NCBI RefSeq assembly: GCF_000422385.1
Contig: NZ_AULR01000008.1
Location: 54,972 to 118,971, forward strand
Direction of reading: 5' to 3'
DNA from: Microbacterium indicum DSM 19969
GTDB lineage: Bacteria; Actinomycetota; Actinomycetes; Actinomycetales; Microbacteriaceae
DNA: 64,000 nt
Shown: positions 1 through 7,257 of the stretch, one piece after another
Position numbering within the stretch: the stretch's first letter is position 1
Layout: every line of letters starts with the position of its first letter
The notes under the pieces: model-generated
Seen by the model: only the letters and a program-made list of their open reading frames with translations
What the model was told of the DNA's origin: nothing
The model's database searches: none
Made by a program: the position numbers and the translations under genes

Positions 1-784
1 CCCACGCCGAGCAGGGCGTGCCGTACGACGCCGCGATGTACTGCAGGCCCCAGGCGATCTGCGTCGACGCGTTGGTCTCCCAGTCGCTCGCGATCGTTCC
101 CATCTTCGAGCCGGGGAGGGCCTGCGGGATCCCGTAGGCGCCGCTCGACGCGTTGGAGGCCTGGTAGTTCCAGCCCGACTCCTTGGTCCACAGCGAGTCG
201 AGGCACGCGAACTGGTCGGATCCCCAGCCGTAGTCGTCGGCGGCCATCTGGGTCGCCGTCGCCTTCGCGCCCTCGACCGTGTTGGCCTCGGCGAGGGCCT
301 CGGCGGCGGCCGCGGCCTCCTCGGCCTCCTTCGCCGCCTGCTCCTCGGCCTTCTTCTTCTGCTCGGCCTCGTACGCCGTGATCGCGTCGGTCACGGTGCC
401 CGTCGCGTCGTCGACGTCGCTCGTCGCCGAGGCGACCATCGCCTCGGGCATCTTCTCGTAGCCCGAGAGGACGTCGACGGCCGACTGCAGGTCGTCGGTG
501 TCGACCTTGCCGCTCGCGCGGTCGAGCAGCTGCTGCGCGGCGTCGAGGGCCGACTTCGCGTCGTCGGCCGTCTGGCCCGTCGCGAGCGTGACGGCGCCCG
601 ACTCGAAGCGCGGGGCGGGGGATCCCGTCGCGGCCATCGCGGTGCCTCCGCCGATCACGACGATGCCGACCGCCGCGGCGACGCCGACGCTGACGAGTCG
701 GTTGCGGCGCTCCTTCTCCTTGCGGAGGAGGCGCAGGTGGTTGGCGCGGGGGAACGGGGTGAGGAGCGGGGTCTCGCCAGTCAT
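1..784 (-). CDS. Lytic transglycosylase-like cell-wall protein, 3'-truncated by window edge
   Basis: The first 261 codons are visible; the C-terminus lies outside the window. The ATG directly follows an in-frame TAG, which bounds the start. Residues 1-29 are basic and cytoplasmic, about 30-51 form one membrane segment or signal anchor, and about 60-150 are an Ala/Glu/Lys-rich helical stretch. A lysozyme-like domain follows with E202 in WTKESGW as the probable catalytic acid, then SGAYGIPQALPGSKM and an IAWGLQYIAASYGTPCSAW pattern typical of actinobacterial transglycosylases with an aggregation-promoting-factor-like C-terminus. Such proteins are exported and cut peptidoglycan glycan strands. 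Substrate and role here are inferred from the fold only. No strong ribosome-binding site is visible. Confidence 0.8.
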   Translation of the reverse strand, partial: MTGETPLLTPFPRANHLRLLRKEKERRNRLVSVGVAAAVGIVVIGGGTAMAATGSPAPRFESGAVTLATGQTADDAKSALDAAQQLLDRASGKVDTDDLQSAVDVLSGYEKMPEAMVASATSDVDDATGTVTDAITAYEAEQKKKAEEQAAKEAEEAAAAAEALAEANTVEGAKATATQMAADDYGWGSDQFACLDSLWTKESGWNYQASNASSGAYGIPQALPGSKMGTIASDWETNASTQIAWGLQYIAASYGTPCSAW

Positions 785-950
785 CTATCGGGCATCCAGA
801 ACGTCTCGGGTATGTGCCGCGAGGGTCACCGGCACGAGGATCGATACTGACGCATACGAACTGGGTGCGGGGCGGAAAGGGGCCGATCGCGCCGCGGAAT
901 GGCGGTCGAATCGACCACTGGCAGGCGTTTTCCTGAGAGCGGTGCCCGGA

Positions 951-986
951 CCCCCGCGATCCGCATGCTGACGCGGATCGCGGGGG
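951..986. terminator. Perfect 14-bp hairpin, probable terminator
   Basis: CCCCCGCGATCCGC at 951-964 pairs perfectly with 973-986 around an 8-nt loop. It lies in the 284-nt gap (785-1068) between the transglycosylase and the small membrane protein gene, 83 nt downstream of the latter. There is no T-tract on either strand. Nothing else was recognised in this gap. Confidence 0.55.
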
Positions 987-1068
987 AGTGGGCGCCTTTG
1001 GTAACGAACCGATAACGGCCGAGGGATCAGAGTTTCCTTCGAGACCCGTGGGAGCACGGGCCGCGGGC

Positions 1069-1269
1069 TCAGAGCTCGGCGCCGTCGTCGTGGTCGTCGT
1101 AGTAGCCCTGGTGCCCGCCGCGCTTCGATTCGCCCGCGATGAGCGCGCCGACGCCGATCGCGAGCCCGATGACGAGGCCCAGCCAGACGCTGCCGAGGAT
1201 CACGCCGACGAGCGCCGCGAGCGCGAAGAAGCCGACGGCGATGAGGACCGACCGCGTGCGCTTCGTCAT
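1069..1269 (-). CDS. Small two-helix membrane protein (66 aa)
   Basis: Unrecognised small protein. A basic start (MTKRTR) is followed by two closely spaced hydrophobic helices (about 8-26 and 28-45) and a short hydrophilic tail ending in YYDDHDDGAEL. This suggests a hairpin in the membrane with an acidic tail. It lies 7 nt downstream of the AlkA-type gene on the same strand, so the two are probably co-transcribed. No function is proposed. Confidence 0.6.
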   Translation of the reverse strand: MTKRTRSVLIAVGFFALAALVGVILGSVWLGLVIGLAIGVGALIAGESKRGGHQGYYDDHDDGAEL

Positions 1270-1276
1270 GCGTCCA

Positions 1277-2161
1277 TCATCGCGCGCGGTGGTCCTCGGG
1301 CGCGAGCCGCGGGGCCCGGCGCGGTTCGCGCGGTCCGTGCGCCCGGATGAGCCGGATCACCCGCTGCCGGTGCCCCCGCCACGGCTCGAGCAGCTCGAGC
1401 ATGCCGTCGTCGTCGACGCGGGATCCCGTGAGCGCGTAGCCGACCTCGTGCGCGAGGTGGAAGTCGCCGACGCTCACGGCGTCGGGATCGCCGAGCGCGC
1501 GCGCCCGCGTCTCGGCCGCGGTCCACGGGCCGATCCCGGGCAGCCTCTCGAGCGCATCGGGCCGCGCGGCGACCGACGCGGCCCGCTGCGCCGTGCGGAC
1601 GATCGTGCGCGACTGGAACGGCTCGGCGCCCGCTCGATGCCAGCCCCAGGAAGGGATCCGCCGCCACTCGTCGGCCGTGGGCGGCGCGAACATCGGCTGC
1701 GGCGTGGGGCCGGGCGCGCGCTCGCCGAACCAGGTGACGATGCGGCGCCAGGCGGCGAACGCCGCGACGGCCGTGACCTTCTGCTCGAGGACGGCCTGCG
1801 CGAGCGCGTCGAAGAGCCCGTCGGTGCGGGAGAGACGGAGACCGTGCGCGCGCTCCGCCGCCGCGCGGACGACGGGATGGCGCGCCGCGTCGAAGCCCTG
1901 CTCGTGGTCGAGCGCGCCGCACAGCGCGGGCACCTGCGCGAGCGCCCACGCGGCGCCCGGCCCCCACGCGGCCGCGCGCACGGATCTGTCGCCCTGCGCG
2001 GCGAGGGCGACGGTCGCGACGCCGTCGGGCGTGCGGCTCGCGCGCCAGATCACGCCGCGCGCCACCTGCATCGTCGGATCGCCCGGCCCGCGCTGGACCA
2101 CGCCGACGGTCGCCCCGACGTCCAGCGCCCGGCCCGGGCGATAGGTGGTCTCGAGGGGCAT
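1277..2161 (-). CDS. DNA-3-methyladenine glycosylase II (AlkA-type, HhH-GPD fold)
   Basis: The 294-aa protein carries the helix-hairpin-helix LPGIGPWTAAE (from about residue 207) followed by the conserved aspartate D233 in VSVGDFHLAHEVG, the catalytic residue of the HhH-GPD base-excision glycosylases. The family removes alkylated purines such as 3-methyladenine by cleaving the N-glycosidic bond. The N-terminal 100 residues match the length of the AlkA N-terminal domain. A TACCGT box at 2168-2173 lies 12 nt before the ATG, so the mRNA is probably leaderless. The small membrane-protein gene follows on the same strand. Exact substrate range cannot be read from the sequence. Confidence 0.85.
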   Translation of the reverse strand: MPLETTYRPGRALDVGATVGVVQRGPGDPTMQVARGVIWRASRTPDGVATVALAAQGDRSVRAAAWGPGAAWALAQVPALCGALDHEQGFDAARHPVVRAAAERAHGLRLSRTDGLFDALAQAVLEQKVTAVAAFAAWRRIVTWFGERAPGPTPQPMFAPPTADEWRRIPSWGWHRAGAEPFQSRTIVRTAQRAASVAARPDALERLPGIGPWTAAETRARALGDPDAVSVGDFHLAHEVGYALTGSRVDDDGMLELLEPWRGHRQRVIRLIRAHGPREPRRAPRLAPEDHRAR

Positions 2162-2203
2162 GCGTCAACGGTATGCGGGGCGTCTGACATTCGCTGTATG
2201 AGC

Positions 2204-2272
2204 GTGCCGCTGCTGCGCAGGCGGCGGGTGTGCCGCTGCGTCCGGGTGCCGCTGCGGGCAGGTGCCGCTGCG
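2204..2272. repeat. Four short repeats of GTGCCGCTGC(G)
   Basis: GTGCCGCTGC occurs at 2204, 2230, 2246 and 2262; the last three copies continue with G and are spaced exactly 16 nt apart. The array sits between the AlkA-type gene start and the structured element at 2272-2356. No reading frame of the region resembles a protein. Confidence 0.6.
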
Positions 2273-2356
2273 CGGGCAGGGCCCGGGCGGCGCAGTCCCC
2301 CGCGGCTTCGCCGCTCCCGCCAGGCCCGTTGCCGGCGCCGCCCGGGCCCTGCCCGC
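2272..2356. repeat. 22-bp perfect inverted repeat with nested hairpin
   Basis: Positions 2272-2293 are the exact reverse complement of 2335-2356 (22 of 22 bases). The 41-nt loop contains a second hairpin, GCGGC-TTC-GCCGC. On the minus strand it begins 77 nt after the winged-helix gene's stop, so it may terminate that transcript. Its size and nested form also resemble a mobile palindromic (REP/BIME-like) unit. No other copy was noticed in the window. Confidence 0.6.
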
Positions 2357-2432
2357 TTCGCTCCCTCTCGGGGGACCGGGGCGGGGCGTGCTGGGCTGCG
2401 TCAGAGGGAGGGAGGAGAGGGGAGTCCGGGGC

Positions 2433-3158
2433 TCAGAACCGGTCGGGGGAGGGGGCGCCCGCGCCGTAGCGGATCGTGACGTCGGCGTGGCGGTCGAAGC
2501 GGTAGCCCGCGCCCCGCACGGTGCGGACGATGTCCTCGTAGCGGCCGAGCTTCGCGCGCAGACGGCGGACGTGCACGTCGATCGTGCGCTCGCCCGGGGC
2601 GTCGGCGTCGCCGGCCTGCCAGAGCGACTCGACGAGCTCGATGCGCTCGATCGTGCGGCCTTCGCGCAGGACGAGGTACTGCAGGAGCTCGAACTCCTTG
2701 TAGGTGAGCGCGGCCGACTCGCCGTCGATCACGACGCGCTTGCGCGAGATGTCGACCGTGACGCCCGCATTGCGGTCGGGGGCCGGGGTCTCGGCCTTCT
2801 GCCGCGCGACGGCGCCCGGCTCCTTGAGCGCGAGGCGGACGACGTCGATGTCGCGCCCGCCGGCCTGCTGCGGGGCGAGGGCGACCGTCGCGTAGGTCTC
2901 GGCCTGCGGCGAGAGCTCGGCGATCGTGCGGCGCAGGGCGTCGACGAGGGTGTTGAGGCTCACGCCGTCGGCGGCGGCCGCGGCCTCGTCGAGGCCGACG
3001 TACAGCGCGAATCCGCGCGGCTCGGTGCCGGCGGGGAGGCGAGAAGGCTGATCGTTCACGGGGCGGAGGCGGGTCGCAGGGTGGGCGGAGCGGGCGATCT
3101 GCCGCTCCTGCTGGGAGATTACCGGGCGGATGGGCGTGACGGCGGCGAGAGCAGACAT
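2433..3158 (-). CDS. Winged-helix (OmpR/PhoB-type) DNA-binding protein without receiver domain
   Basis: The start is fixed by a strong GGAGGAC ribosome-binding site just upstream of the ATG at 3158, giving 241 aa. The C-terminal third (about residues 140-230) is a typical OmpR/PhoB winged helix: VTVDISRKRVVIDG, LTYKEFELLQYLVLREG, ERTIDVHVRRLRAKLG, VRTVRGAGYRFD. The N-terminal half is not a phospho-receiver; it has no recognisable Asp pocket and begins with a variable Pro/Arg-rich segment, then a small unrecognised domain (about 50-110). It is therefore a DNA-binding regulator controlled by something other than classical phosphorylation. A 32-residue leader peptide gene with its own promoter lies 171 nt upstream and may govern its expression. 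Targets are unknown. Confidence 0.8.
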   Translation of the reverse strand: MSALAAVTPIRPVISQQERQIARSAHPATRLRPVNDQPSRLPAGTEPRGFALYVGLDEAAAAADGVSLNTLVDALRRTIAELSPQAETYATVALAPQQAGGRDIDVVRLALKEPGAVARQKAETPAPDRNAGVTVDISRKRVVIDGESAALTYKEFELLQYLVLREGRTIERIELVESLWQAGDADAPGERTIDVHVRRLRAKLGRYEDIVRTVRGAGYRFDRHADVTIRYGAGAPSPDRF

Positions 3159-3329
3159 CGGAGTGTCCTCCAGAAGATGACGGATCCGTGGATCCGAAGA
3201 CGTTGTCGAAAGGAGCGGCACCTCAACGGGTGACGCGGGGATCCGATCCACCTGCCGCGCGACGCGCGCGGACGGCCGGGCTGGGAAAAGCGGCCGGGGG
3301 AACGGGGGAGGGTGCGGTCTGGCGGAGAC

Positions 3330-3428
3330 TCACGCACACATTCGACAGCGCATGGCGACACGCGGCATCATCATGCCGTGGCATCCGTTCGCCTCCAGGG
3401 CGGACAGGGTGCGGGTGTCGTCAGTCAT
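3330..3428 (-). CDS. Leaderless Met/Cys-rich 32-aa leader peptide (putative)
   Basis: Reading from the ATG at 3428 gives a 32-residue peptide beginning MTDDTRTLSALEANGCHG, then MMMPRVAMRCRMCA and a TGA at 3330-3332. It has six methionines in all and three cysteines, crowded at the C-terminal end. A TTGACA box (3460-3465) and a CACAAT box (3436-3441) spaced by 18 nt place the transcript start at or next to the ATG, so it would be translated without a Shine-Dalgarno site. The next gene on this strand is the winged-helix regulator, 171 nt downstream. In between, CGGCCG repeats and a GGATCC-A-CGGATCC pair could form alternative hairpins. A role as an attenuating uORF is inference; the reading frame and promoter are seen directly. 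Confidence 0.55.
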   Translation of the reverse strand: MTDDTRTLSALEANGCHGMMMPRVAMRCRMCA

Positions 3429-3435
3429 GGCCACG

Positions 3436-3465
3436 ATTGTGACGTCGTGCGGCGCCCCATGTCAA
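3436..3465 (-). promoter_or_regulatory. Sigma-70 promoter for leader peptide / winged-helix gene
   Basis: On the minus strand TTGACA at 3465-3460 and CACAAT at 3441-3436 are separated by 18 nt. The -10 hexamer starts 13 nt before the ATG at 3428, the spacing seen at other leaderless genes here. It lies in the 373-nt stretch 3159-3531 between two annotated genes; the rest of that stretch holds the leader peptide and GC-rich hairpin-prone sequence. Confidence 0.6.
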
Positions 3466-3531
3466 AGGATCACGGTCTCTGTTTCGTCGTGTGACGGAAT
3501 GCGGCGCCGCGCTCGGCGGTTGGATGGGTGC

Positions 3532-3813
3532 ATGGACATGACCGTCGAAGACGCCCCCGAGAGCCGGCGCTTCGAACTGCGCCGGGGCGACGAGCTGCTG
3601 AGCGTGCTCGACTACCGCATCTCGGGCGACGTGATCTCGTTCACCCGCGCCTTCACGAACCCCGCGCACCGCGGGCACGGGTACGCGGCCGTCGTGACGG
3701 AGGGCGCCGTCGACGACGCCGAGCGGCGCGGGCTGCGGGTCGTGCCGATGTGCTGGTACGTCGCGCAGTGGTTCGAGGAGCACCCCGAGCGCGGGGCGCT
3801 GATCGCGGCCTGA
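3532..3813 (+). CDS. Small GNAT-family N-acetyltransferase (93 aa)
   Basis: The 93-residue protein is a minimal GNAT domain of the short YjdJ-like type. It has two beta strands (RFELRRGDELLSVLDYR, ISFTRAFTNP), the acetyl-CoA loop AHRGHGYAAVVTEGAV, and a C-terminal VVPMCWYVAQWFEEHPE motif typical of this subfamily. These proteins bind acetyl-CoA; substrates are generally unknown. The start is chosen at ATG 3532; ATG 3538 is an alternative. A TTGGAT sequence 12 nt upstream is a weak -10 candidate. It stands alone, followed 44 nt later by the toxin-antitoxin pair. Confidence 0.8.
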   Translation: MDMTVEDAPESRRFELRRGDELLSVLDYRISGDVISFTRAFTNPAHRGHGYAAVVTEGAVDDAERRGLRVVPMCWYVAQWFEEHPERGALIAA

Positions 3814-3857
3814 CGATCGAGGTGCTGCACCGATGCGGTCGGTGCTACACTTCCATC

Positions 3858-4127
3858 ATGCCCACCGCACTCCCGCGGCACTCGATCACGGAGACGCCGG
3901 ATGTCGCAGCGGCGCTTCGCGCTGCGTCACGACGGTGGCCCGAAGACGCGGCGAGGCCTGCCGCGCTCCTGCGCCGCCTCATCGACGAGGGGGGACACGC
4001 CATCGGGCAGCAGAATGACGCGGCGCGCGCTCGTCGCCTCGCGGCGCTGGATGAGGCGGCGGGAGCGCTGACGGGAACATACGAAGCCGGGTACCTCGAT
4101 GCGCTGCGCGACGAGTGGCCCGCGTGA
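3858..4127 (+). CDS. VapB-like antitoxin
   Basis: This 89-aa protein (MPTALPRHSITETPDVAAAL...) has a short basic beta-strand start followed by two helices, the pattern of a ribbon-helix-helix VapB-type antitoxin, and a C-terminal tail rich in Glu/Asp/Trp that would wrap the toxin. It overlaps the PIN-domain toxin gene by a few bases, the usual arrangement for co-translated pairs. TACACT at 3846-3851 is 12 nt before the ATG, indicating a leaderless mRNA. Such antitoxins neutralise the toxin and repress their own promoter. The assignment rests on context and shape more than on a strong motif. Confidence 0.75.
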   Translation: MPTALPRHSITETPDVAAALRAASRRWPEDAARPAALLRRLIDEGGHAIGQQNDAARARRLAALDEAAGALTGTYEAGYLDALRDEWPA

Positions 4128-4504
4128 TCACCCTCGACGCGGGCGTGATCATCGCGCTCTTCGACGCCGACGACGCGCATCATGAGCGTGCCGTCGAACT
4201 CCTTCGGGCGCACATCGACGAGCCGTTCCAGGTGAGCGCCCTCAACCTCGCGGAAGCGCTCGTCGGGGCCACGCGGGCGGGGCGATCGGCGACGATGCTC
4301 GCGCGCCTCGAATCGCTCGAGGTCTCCGTCCGTCCGATCGGAGGGGATGCCGCGGAGCGCCTGGCCGAGATCCGTGCGCACACCGGCGGCAGGATGCCCG
4401 ACTGCTGCGTTCTGCTCGCCGCGGAGGAGTCGGGCTCGCGTGTGGCGACCTTCGACGTCAAGCTCGCTTCCTCGGCGGAGAAGCTTGAGCTCGAGGTTCT
4501 GTAG
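4115..4504 (+). CDS. VapC-type PIN-domain ribonuclease toxin
   Basis: The 129-aa protein is a complete PIN domain. All four acidic metal ligands are visible: Asp in ITLDAGVIIALFDADD, Glu in LNLAEALVG, Asp in MPDCCVLLAA and Asp in VATFDVKLA. PIN toxins are Mg2+-dependent endoribonucleases that cleave tRNA or rRNA when freed from the antitoxin. Two starts are possible: GTG 4115 (13-nt overlap with the antitoxin) or GTG 4124, which forms a GTGA overlap and gives the more usual MITLDAG start. The gene is followed by the convergent SseB-family gene. Confidence 0.88.
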   Translation: MARVITLDAGVIIALFDADDAHHERAVELLRAHIDEPFQVSALNLAEALVGATRAGRSATMLARLESLEVSVRPIGGDAAERLAEIRAHTGGRMPDCCVLLAAEESGSRVATFDVKLASSAEKLELEVL

Positions 4505-4541
4505 GCGCAGCGCGGTCCGCGGCCGGCGGCCTCGTGGAGCC

Positions 4542-5318
4542 TTACGCGGCGAAGAGGTCCAGCGGCAGCTCGGCGGCCGGGCCCGCGGGGTTGACGACGA
4601 GGCCCGTCATGCCGTCCTCGCGCGCGGCCGCGATGATCTTCTCGAGGTCGGTTGGCTGGGCGGTCGCGCGCGGCTCCCAGGCCCACAGCTCTGCGGGGCT
4701 CGTGAAGACGCCGTGCAGCACGGATCCGTCGGGCTTCGTCGCCGACGCCAGGTGGAATCCGATCGTCTCGCCGTCGTCGCCGGACACGGGGATCCCGCCG
4801 ACGTAGAGGACGGCCTCGCGGAGGATCCGCACGAACTCGTCGATCTGCACGCCGCCGTCGACGAGCGCGGCGGCGAGGCGGGCGGCGTCGGCGGGGGAGT
4901 CGCCGAAGGCGCGGGTGATCTCGGAGGAGTAGGCGACGTACGCGCCGGGCGTGCCGGCGTCGATCGCGATGCCGTCGTGGTTGTCGAGCGCCTGCTTCAG
5001 CGCGGCGGCCGCCGGCTGAGCGAGCGAGCGCGCGGCGGGGTTCTGCGCGTAGGCCTGGAGGAGCGCGTTGTCGGTGAAGGCGAGGAGCAGATCCCGATCC
5101 TCGTCGCCCATGATCGAGGTGACGACGAGCTTGTCGCCCTCCTGCATGGGGTTGTCGGCGTCGGCGAACTCGGACGCGCTGATGTCGAGCAGCAGCTCGC
5201 CCGCCATCGCGCGCCGCAGCACATCGCTGTGCGTCTGGGCGTCCTTCCGCTCGGCCCACACGGCGAGGGCCTCCTGGACGCGTTCGTTACGGACGGGCTT
5301 CGCCTGCTTCTCGGACAT
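4542..5318 (-). CDS. SseB-family protein
   Basis: A 258-aa cytoplasmic protein with two related SseB-type halves: residues about 10-125 (NERVQEALAVWAERKDAQTH, KLVVTSIMGDEDRDLLLAFTDNALLQAY) and about 130-250 (VQIDEFVRILREAVLYVGGIPV, GSVLHGVFTSPAELWAWEP). The family name comes from enterobacterial SseB, but actinobacterial members have no established role. The start MSEKQAKP at 5318 is preferred because a TACCGT box (5326-5331) lies 13 nt before it; the upstream GTG at 5327 overlaps that box. A large inverted repeat (5343-5417) separates it from the HerA-like gene. Confidence 0.75.
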   Translation of the reverse strand: MSEKQAKPVRNERVQEALAVWAERKDAQTHSDVLRRAMAGELLLDISASEFADADNPMQEGDKLVVTSIMGDEDRDLLLAFTDNALLQAYAQNPAARSLAQPAAAALKQALDNHDGIAIDAGTPGAYVAYSSEITRAFGDSPADAARLAAALVDGGVQIDEFVRILREAVLYVGGIPVSGDDGETIGFHLASATKPDGSVLHGVFTSPAELWAWEPRATAQPTDLEKIIAAAREDGMTGLVVNPAGPAAELPLDLFAA

Positions 5319-5342
5319 CGGATCCACGGTACGGGATGGGCC

Positions 5343-5417
5343 GAGACTCTGACGATCCGCCGAGCCCCTGGCGATGACGCCGGGATCGGCAAGGATCCGG
5401 CTGATCGTCAGAGTCTC
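5343..5417. terminator. 15-bp perfect inverted repeat around 45-nt structured loop
   Basis: GAGACTCTGACGATC at 5343-5357 is perfectly complementary to 5403-5417. The loop holds a further imperfect hairpin (GCCGGGATC / GATCCGGC). On the minus strand it begins 20 nt after the stop of the HerA-like gene and ends just upstream of the SseB-family promoter, so it probably terminates the upstream transcript. Confidence 0.6.
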
Positions 5418-5436
5418 AGGCGCCGGGGCGGGCGCG

Positions 5437-7206
5437 TCAGCGCCGCCGCCCGGTCCCGAAGAGGCCGCGGACCACGCCCGACACCACGGTGCGGGTGAGG
5501 GCGGATCCGAGCACCTGCTCGAGGGGCGACTTCGGGGCGCGGGAGGAGGTCGTGCGCTTGCGCGGTTCGGAGCGGCGCTCCTCGGCGCGGATCGCCTTGA
5601 GCTGGCGCTCGTACTCCTTGTCGGCCTCGGCGCGGGACTTCGCGACCGCGGCGGCCTCCTCGGCGGCCCGCTCCTCCTCCTCGGCCTTGCTCAGCCGCGC
5701 GGTGAGGATCTCGTGGGCCGACTCGGGATCCACGGGGTCTCCGTACGTCTGGAGAAGGGGAGACGCCGCGACGACCGAGGCGATCGTGCCGTCGGGGGCC
5801 GTCGTCATGAGGCCCTGCGGCGCCCGGACCCGCGTCCACGCGACGGGGGTCGGCGCGCCCTTCTCGCTCATCACCGTGACGATCGCCTCGCCCGTGCCGA
5901 GCCCCAGCAGCACCTGCTCGAGGTCGTAGCCCGACTTCGGGTAGGTGCGGACCGTCGCCGAGAGCGCCTTCTGGTCGTCGGGCGTGAAGGCGCGCAGCGC
6001 GTGCTGGATCCGCGACCCGAGCTGCGCGAGCACGTCGCCCGGCACGTCCTTCGGGGTCTGCGTGATGAAGAACACCCCGACGCCCTTCGAGCGGATGAGC
6101 CGCACCGTCTGCACGATCGACGCGAGGAAGTCCTTCGACGCGTCCGTGAAGAGAAGGTGCGCCTCGTCGAAGAAGAACACGAGCTTCGGCTTGTCCTGGT
6201 CGCCGACCTCGGGCAGCACCTCGTACAGCTCGGCGAGCAGGTACATGAGGAATGTCGAGAACAGCGCGGGCTTCGACGCGACGCCGGGCAGTTCCAGGAG
6301 GCTCAGGACGCCGCGTCCGTCGGGGGCCGTGCGGATCAGGTCGGTCACGTCGAACTCGGGGACGCCGAAGAACTGCTCGGCGCCGTCGGCCGCGAAGGCC
6401 ACGAGCTCGCGCAGGATCACGCCGGCCGTGGCCTTCGAGATCCCTCCGATGCCCTCGAGCTCGGGCTTGCCCTCGTCGCTCGTGAGGTAGGCGAGGACGG
6501 ATCGCAGATCCTCGAGGTCGACGAGCGCGAGCCCGTTCCGGTCGGCGTAGTGGAAGACGAGCTGCAGGCTCGACTCCTGCGTGGCGTTGAGCCCCAGGAC
6601 CTTGCTCAGCAGCAGCGGCCCGAACCCGCTGACCGACGCGCGGATCGGCACGCCGACTCCGGCGTTCGACGCGCGGTCGCCGCCGAGGGCGAAGAACTCG
6701 ACGGCCGACGCCTTCGCCTGCCACTCCTGCCCGATCGCCGAGGTGCGCGCCGTGAGCTTCTCGCTCGCCTCGCCCGGAACCGCGACGCCCGAGAGGTCGC
6801 CCTTCATGTCGGCCGCGAAGACGGGGACGCCCTTGTCGGCGAGCTGCTCGGCGATGCCCTGCAGCGTGCGGGTCTTGCCGGTTCCCGTCGCGCCCGCGAT
6901 CAGGCCGTGGCGGTTCATCATGCCGAGCGGGATCCGGATCTGCGCGTCGGCGACGGGGGATCCGTTGACGAGCGCCCCGACGTCGAGCGTCGACCCCTCG
7001 AAGGCGTAGCCGGCGCGGATCGCCTCGACGCCCTCGGCCGGGAGCGGGCCGTCGCATGTCGCGGCCGGGGGAGCGGGCTCGGGAGCGGGAACCGGCTCCG
7101 GTTCCGCCGCGGCCTCGGCCGCCGCCTTCTCGGCCTCGGCGAGCGCGGCGGCCGCCTTCTCTGCCTCGGCGCGGAGGCGGGCCAATTCGGACTCAGACGC
7201 TGCCAT
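5437..7206 (-). CDS. HerA-like ATPase (DUF853 / YjgR family)
   Basis: A 589-aa protein. Residues 1-30 form a short Ala/Glu coiled coil, then comes a Pro/Glu linker and a RecA-like motor with Walker A GATGTGKT (K111), Walker B LVFFFDEAHLLF and the sensor segment VGVFFITQTPKDVP. A charged Lys/Arg/Glu tail precedes a C-terminal helix ending LFGTGRRR. It belongs to the DUF853 branch of HerA/FtsK-type hexameric ATPases (YjgR). Members are common in bacteria; whether they pump DNA is not settled. TACTGT at 7213-7218 lies 12 nt upstream of the ATG (leaderless). It is transcribed away from jetABC, with the two promoters back to back. Confidence 0.85.
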   Translation of the reverse strand: MAASESELARLRAEAEKAAAALAEAEKAAAEAAAEPEPVPAPEPAPPAATCDGPLPAEGVEAIRAGYAFEGSTLDVGALVNGSPVADAQIRIPLGMMNRHGLIAGATGTGKTRTLQGIAEQLADKGVPVFAADMKGDLSGVAVPGEASEKLTARTSAIGQEWQAKASAVEFFALGGDRASNAGVGVPIRASVSGFGPLLLSKVLGLNATQESSLQLVFHYADRNGLALVDLEDLRSVLAYLTSDEGKPELEGIGGISKATAGVILRELVAFAADGAEQFFGVPEFDVTDLIRTAPDGRGVLSLLELPGVASKPALFSTFLMYLLAELYEVLPEVGDQDKPKLVFFFDEAHLLFTDASKDFLASIVQTVRLIRSKGVGVFFITQTPKDVPGDVLAQLGSRIQHALRAFTPDDQKALSATVRTYPKSGYDLEQVLLGLGTGEAIVTVMSEKGAPTPVAWTRVRAPQGLMTTAPDGTIASVVAASPLLQTYGDPVDPESAHEILTARLSKAEEEERAAEEAAAVAKSRAEADKEYERQLKAIRAEERRSEPRKRTTSSRAPKSPLEQVLGSALTRTVVSGVVRGLFGTGRRR

Positions 7207-7212
7207 GCCTGA

Positions 7213-7251
7213 ACAGTACCGAGAAGGTGCGACGTCGCGGTCGCGTAATCT
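7213..7251. promoter_or_regulatory. Divergent leaderless promoters for HerA-like ATPase and jetA
   Basis: Minus strand: TACTGT (7218-7213), 12 nt before the HerA-like ATG at 7206. Plus strand: TAATCT (7246-7251), 12 nt before the jetA GTG at 7258. Only 51 nt separate the two start codons, so the two transcription units share a compact control region. Confidence 0.6.
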
Positions 7252-7257
7252 CGACGG

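Noticed and set aside
5319..5327. GTG at 5327 as SseB-family start.
   Set aside because: It overlaps the TACCGT box (5326-5331) that lies 13 nt before ATG 5318, so it would not be on the transcript.
5437..7206. HerA-like ATPase as part of a known HerA-based defence system.
   Set aside because: It has the DUF853/YjgR layout, with no adjacent NurA, SIR2 or DUF4297 nuclease partner. It is divergent from, not co-transcribed with, the jet genes.
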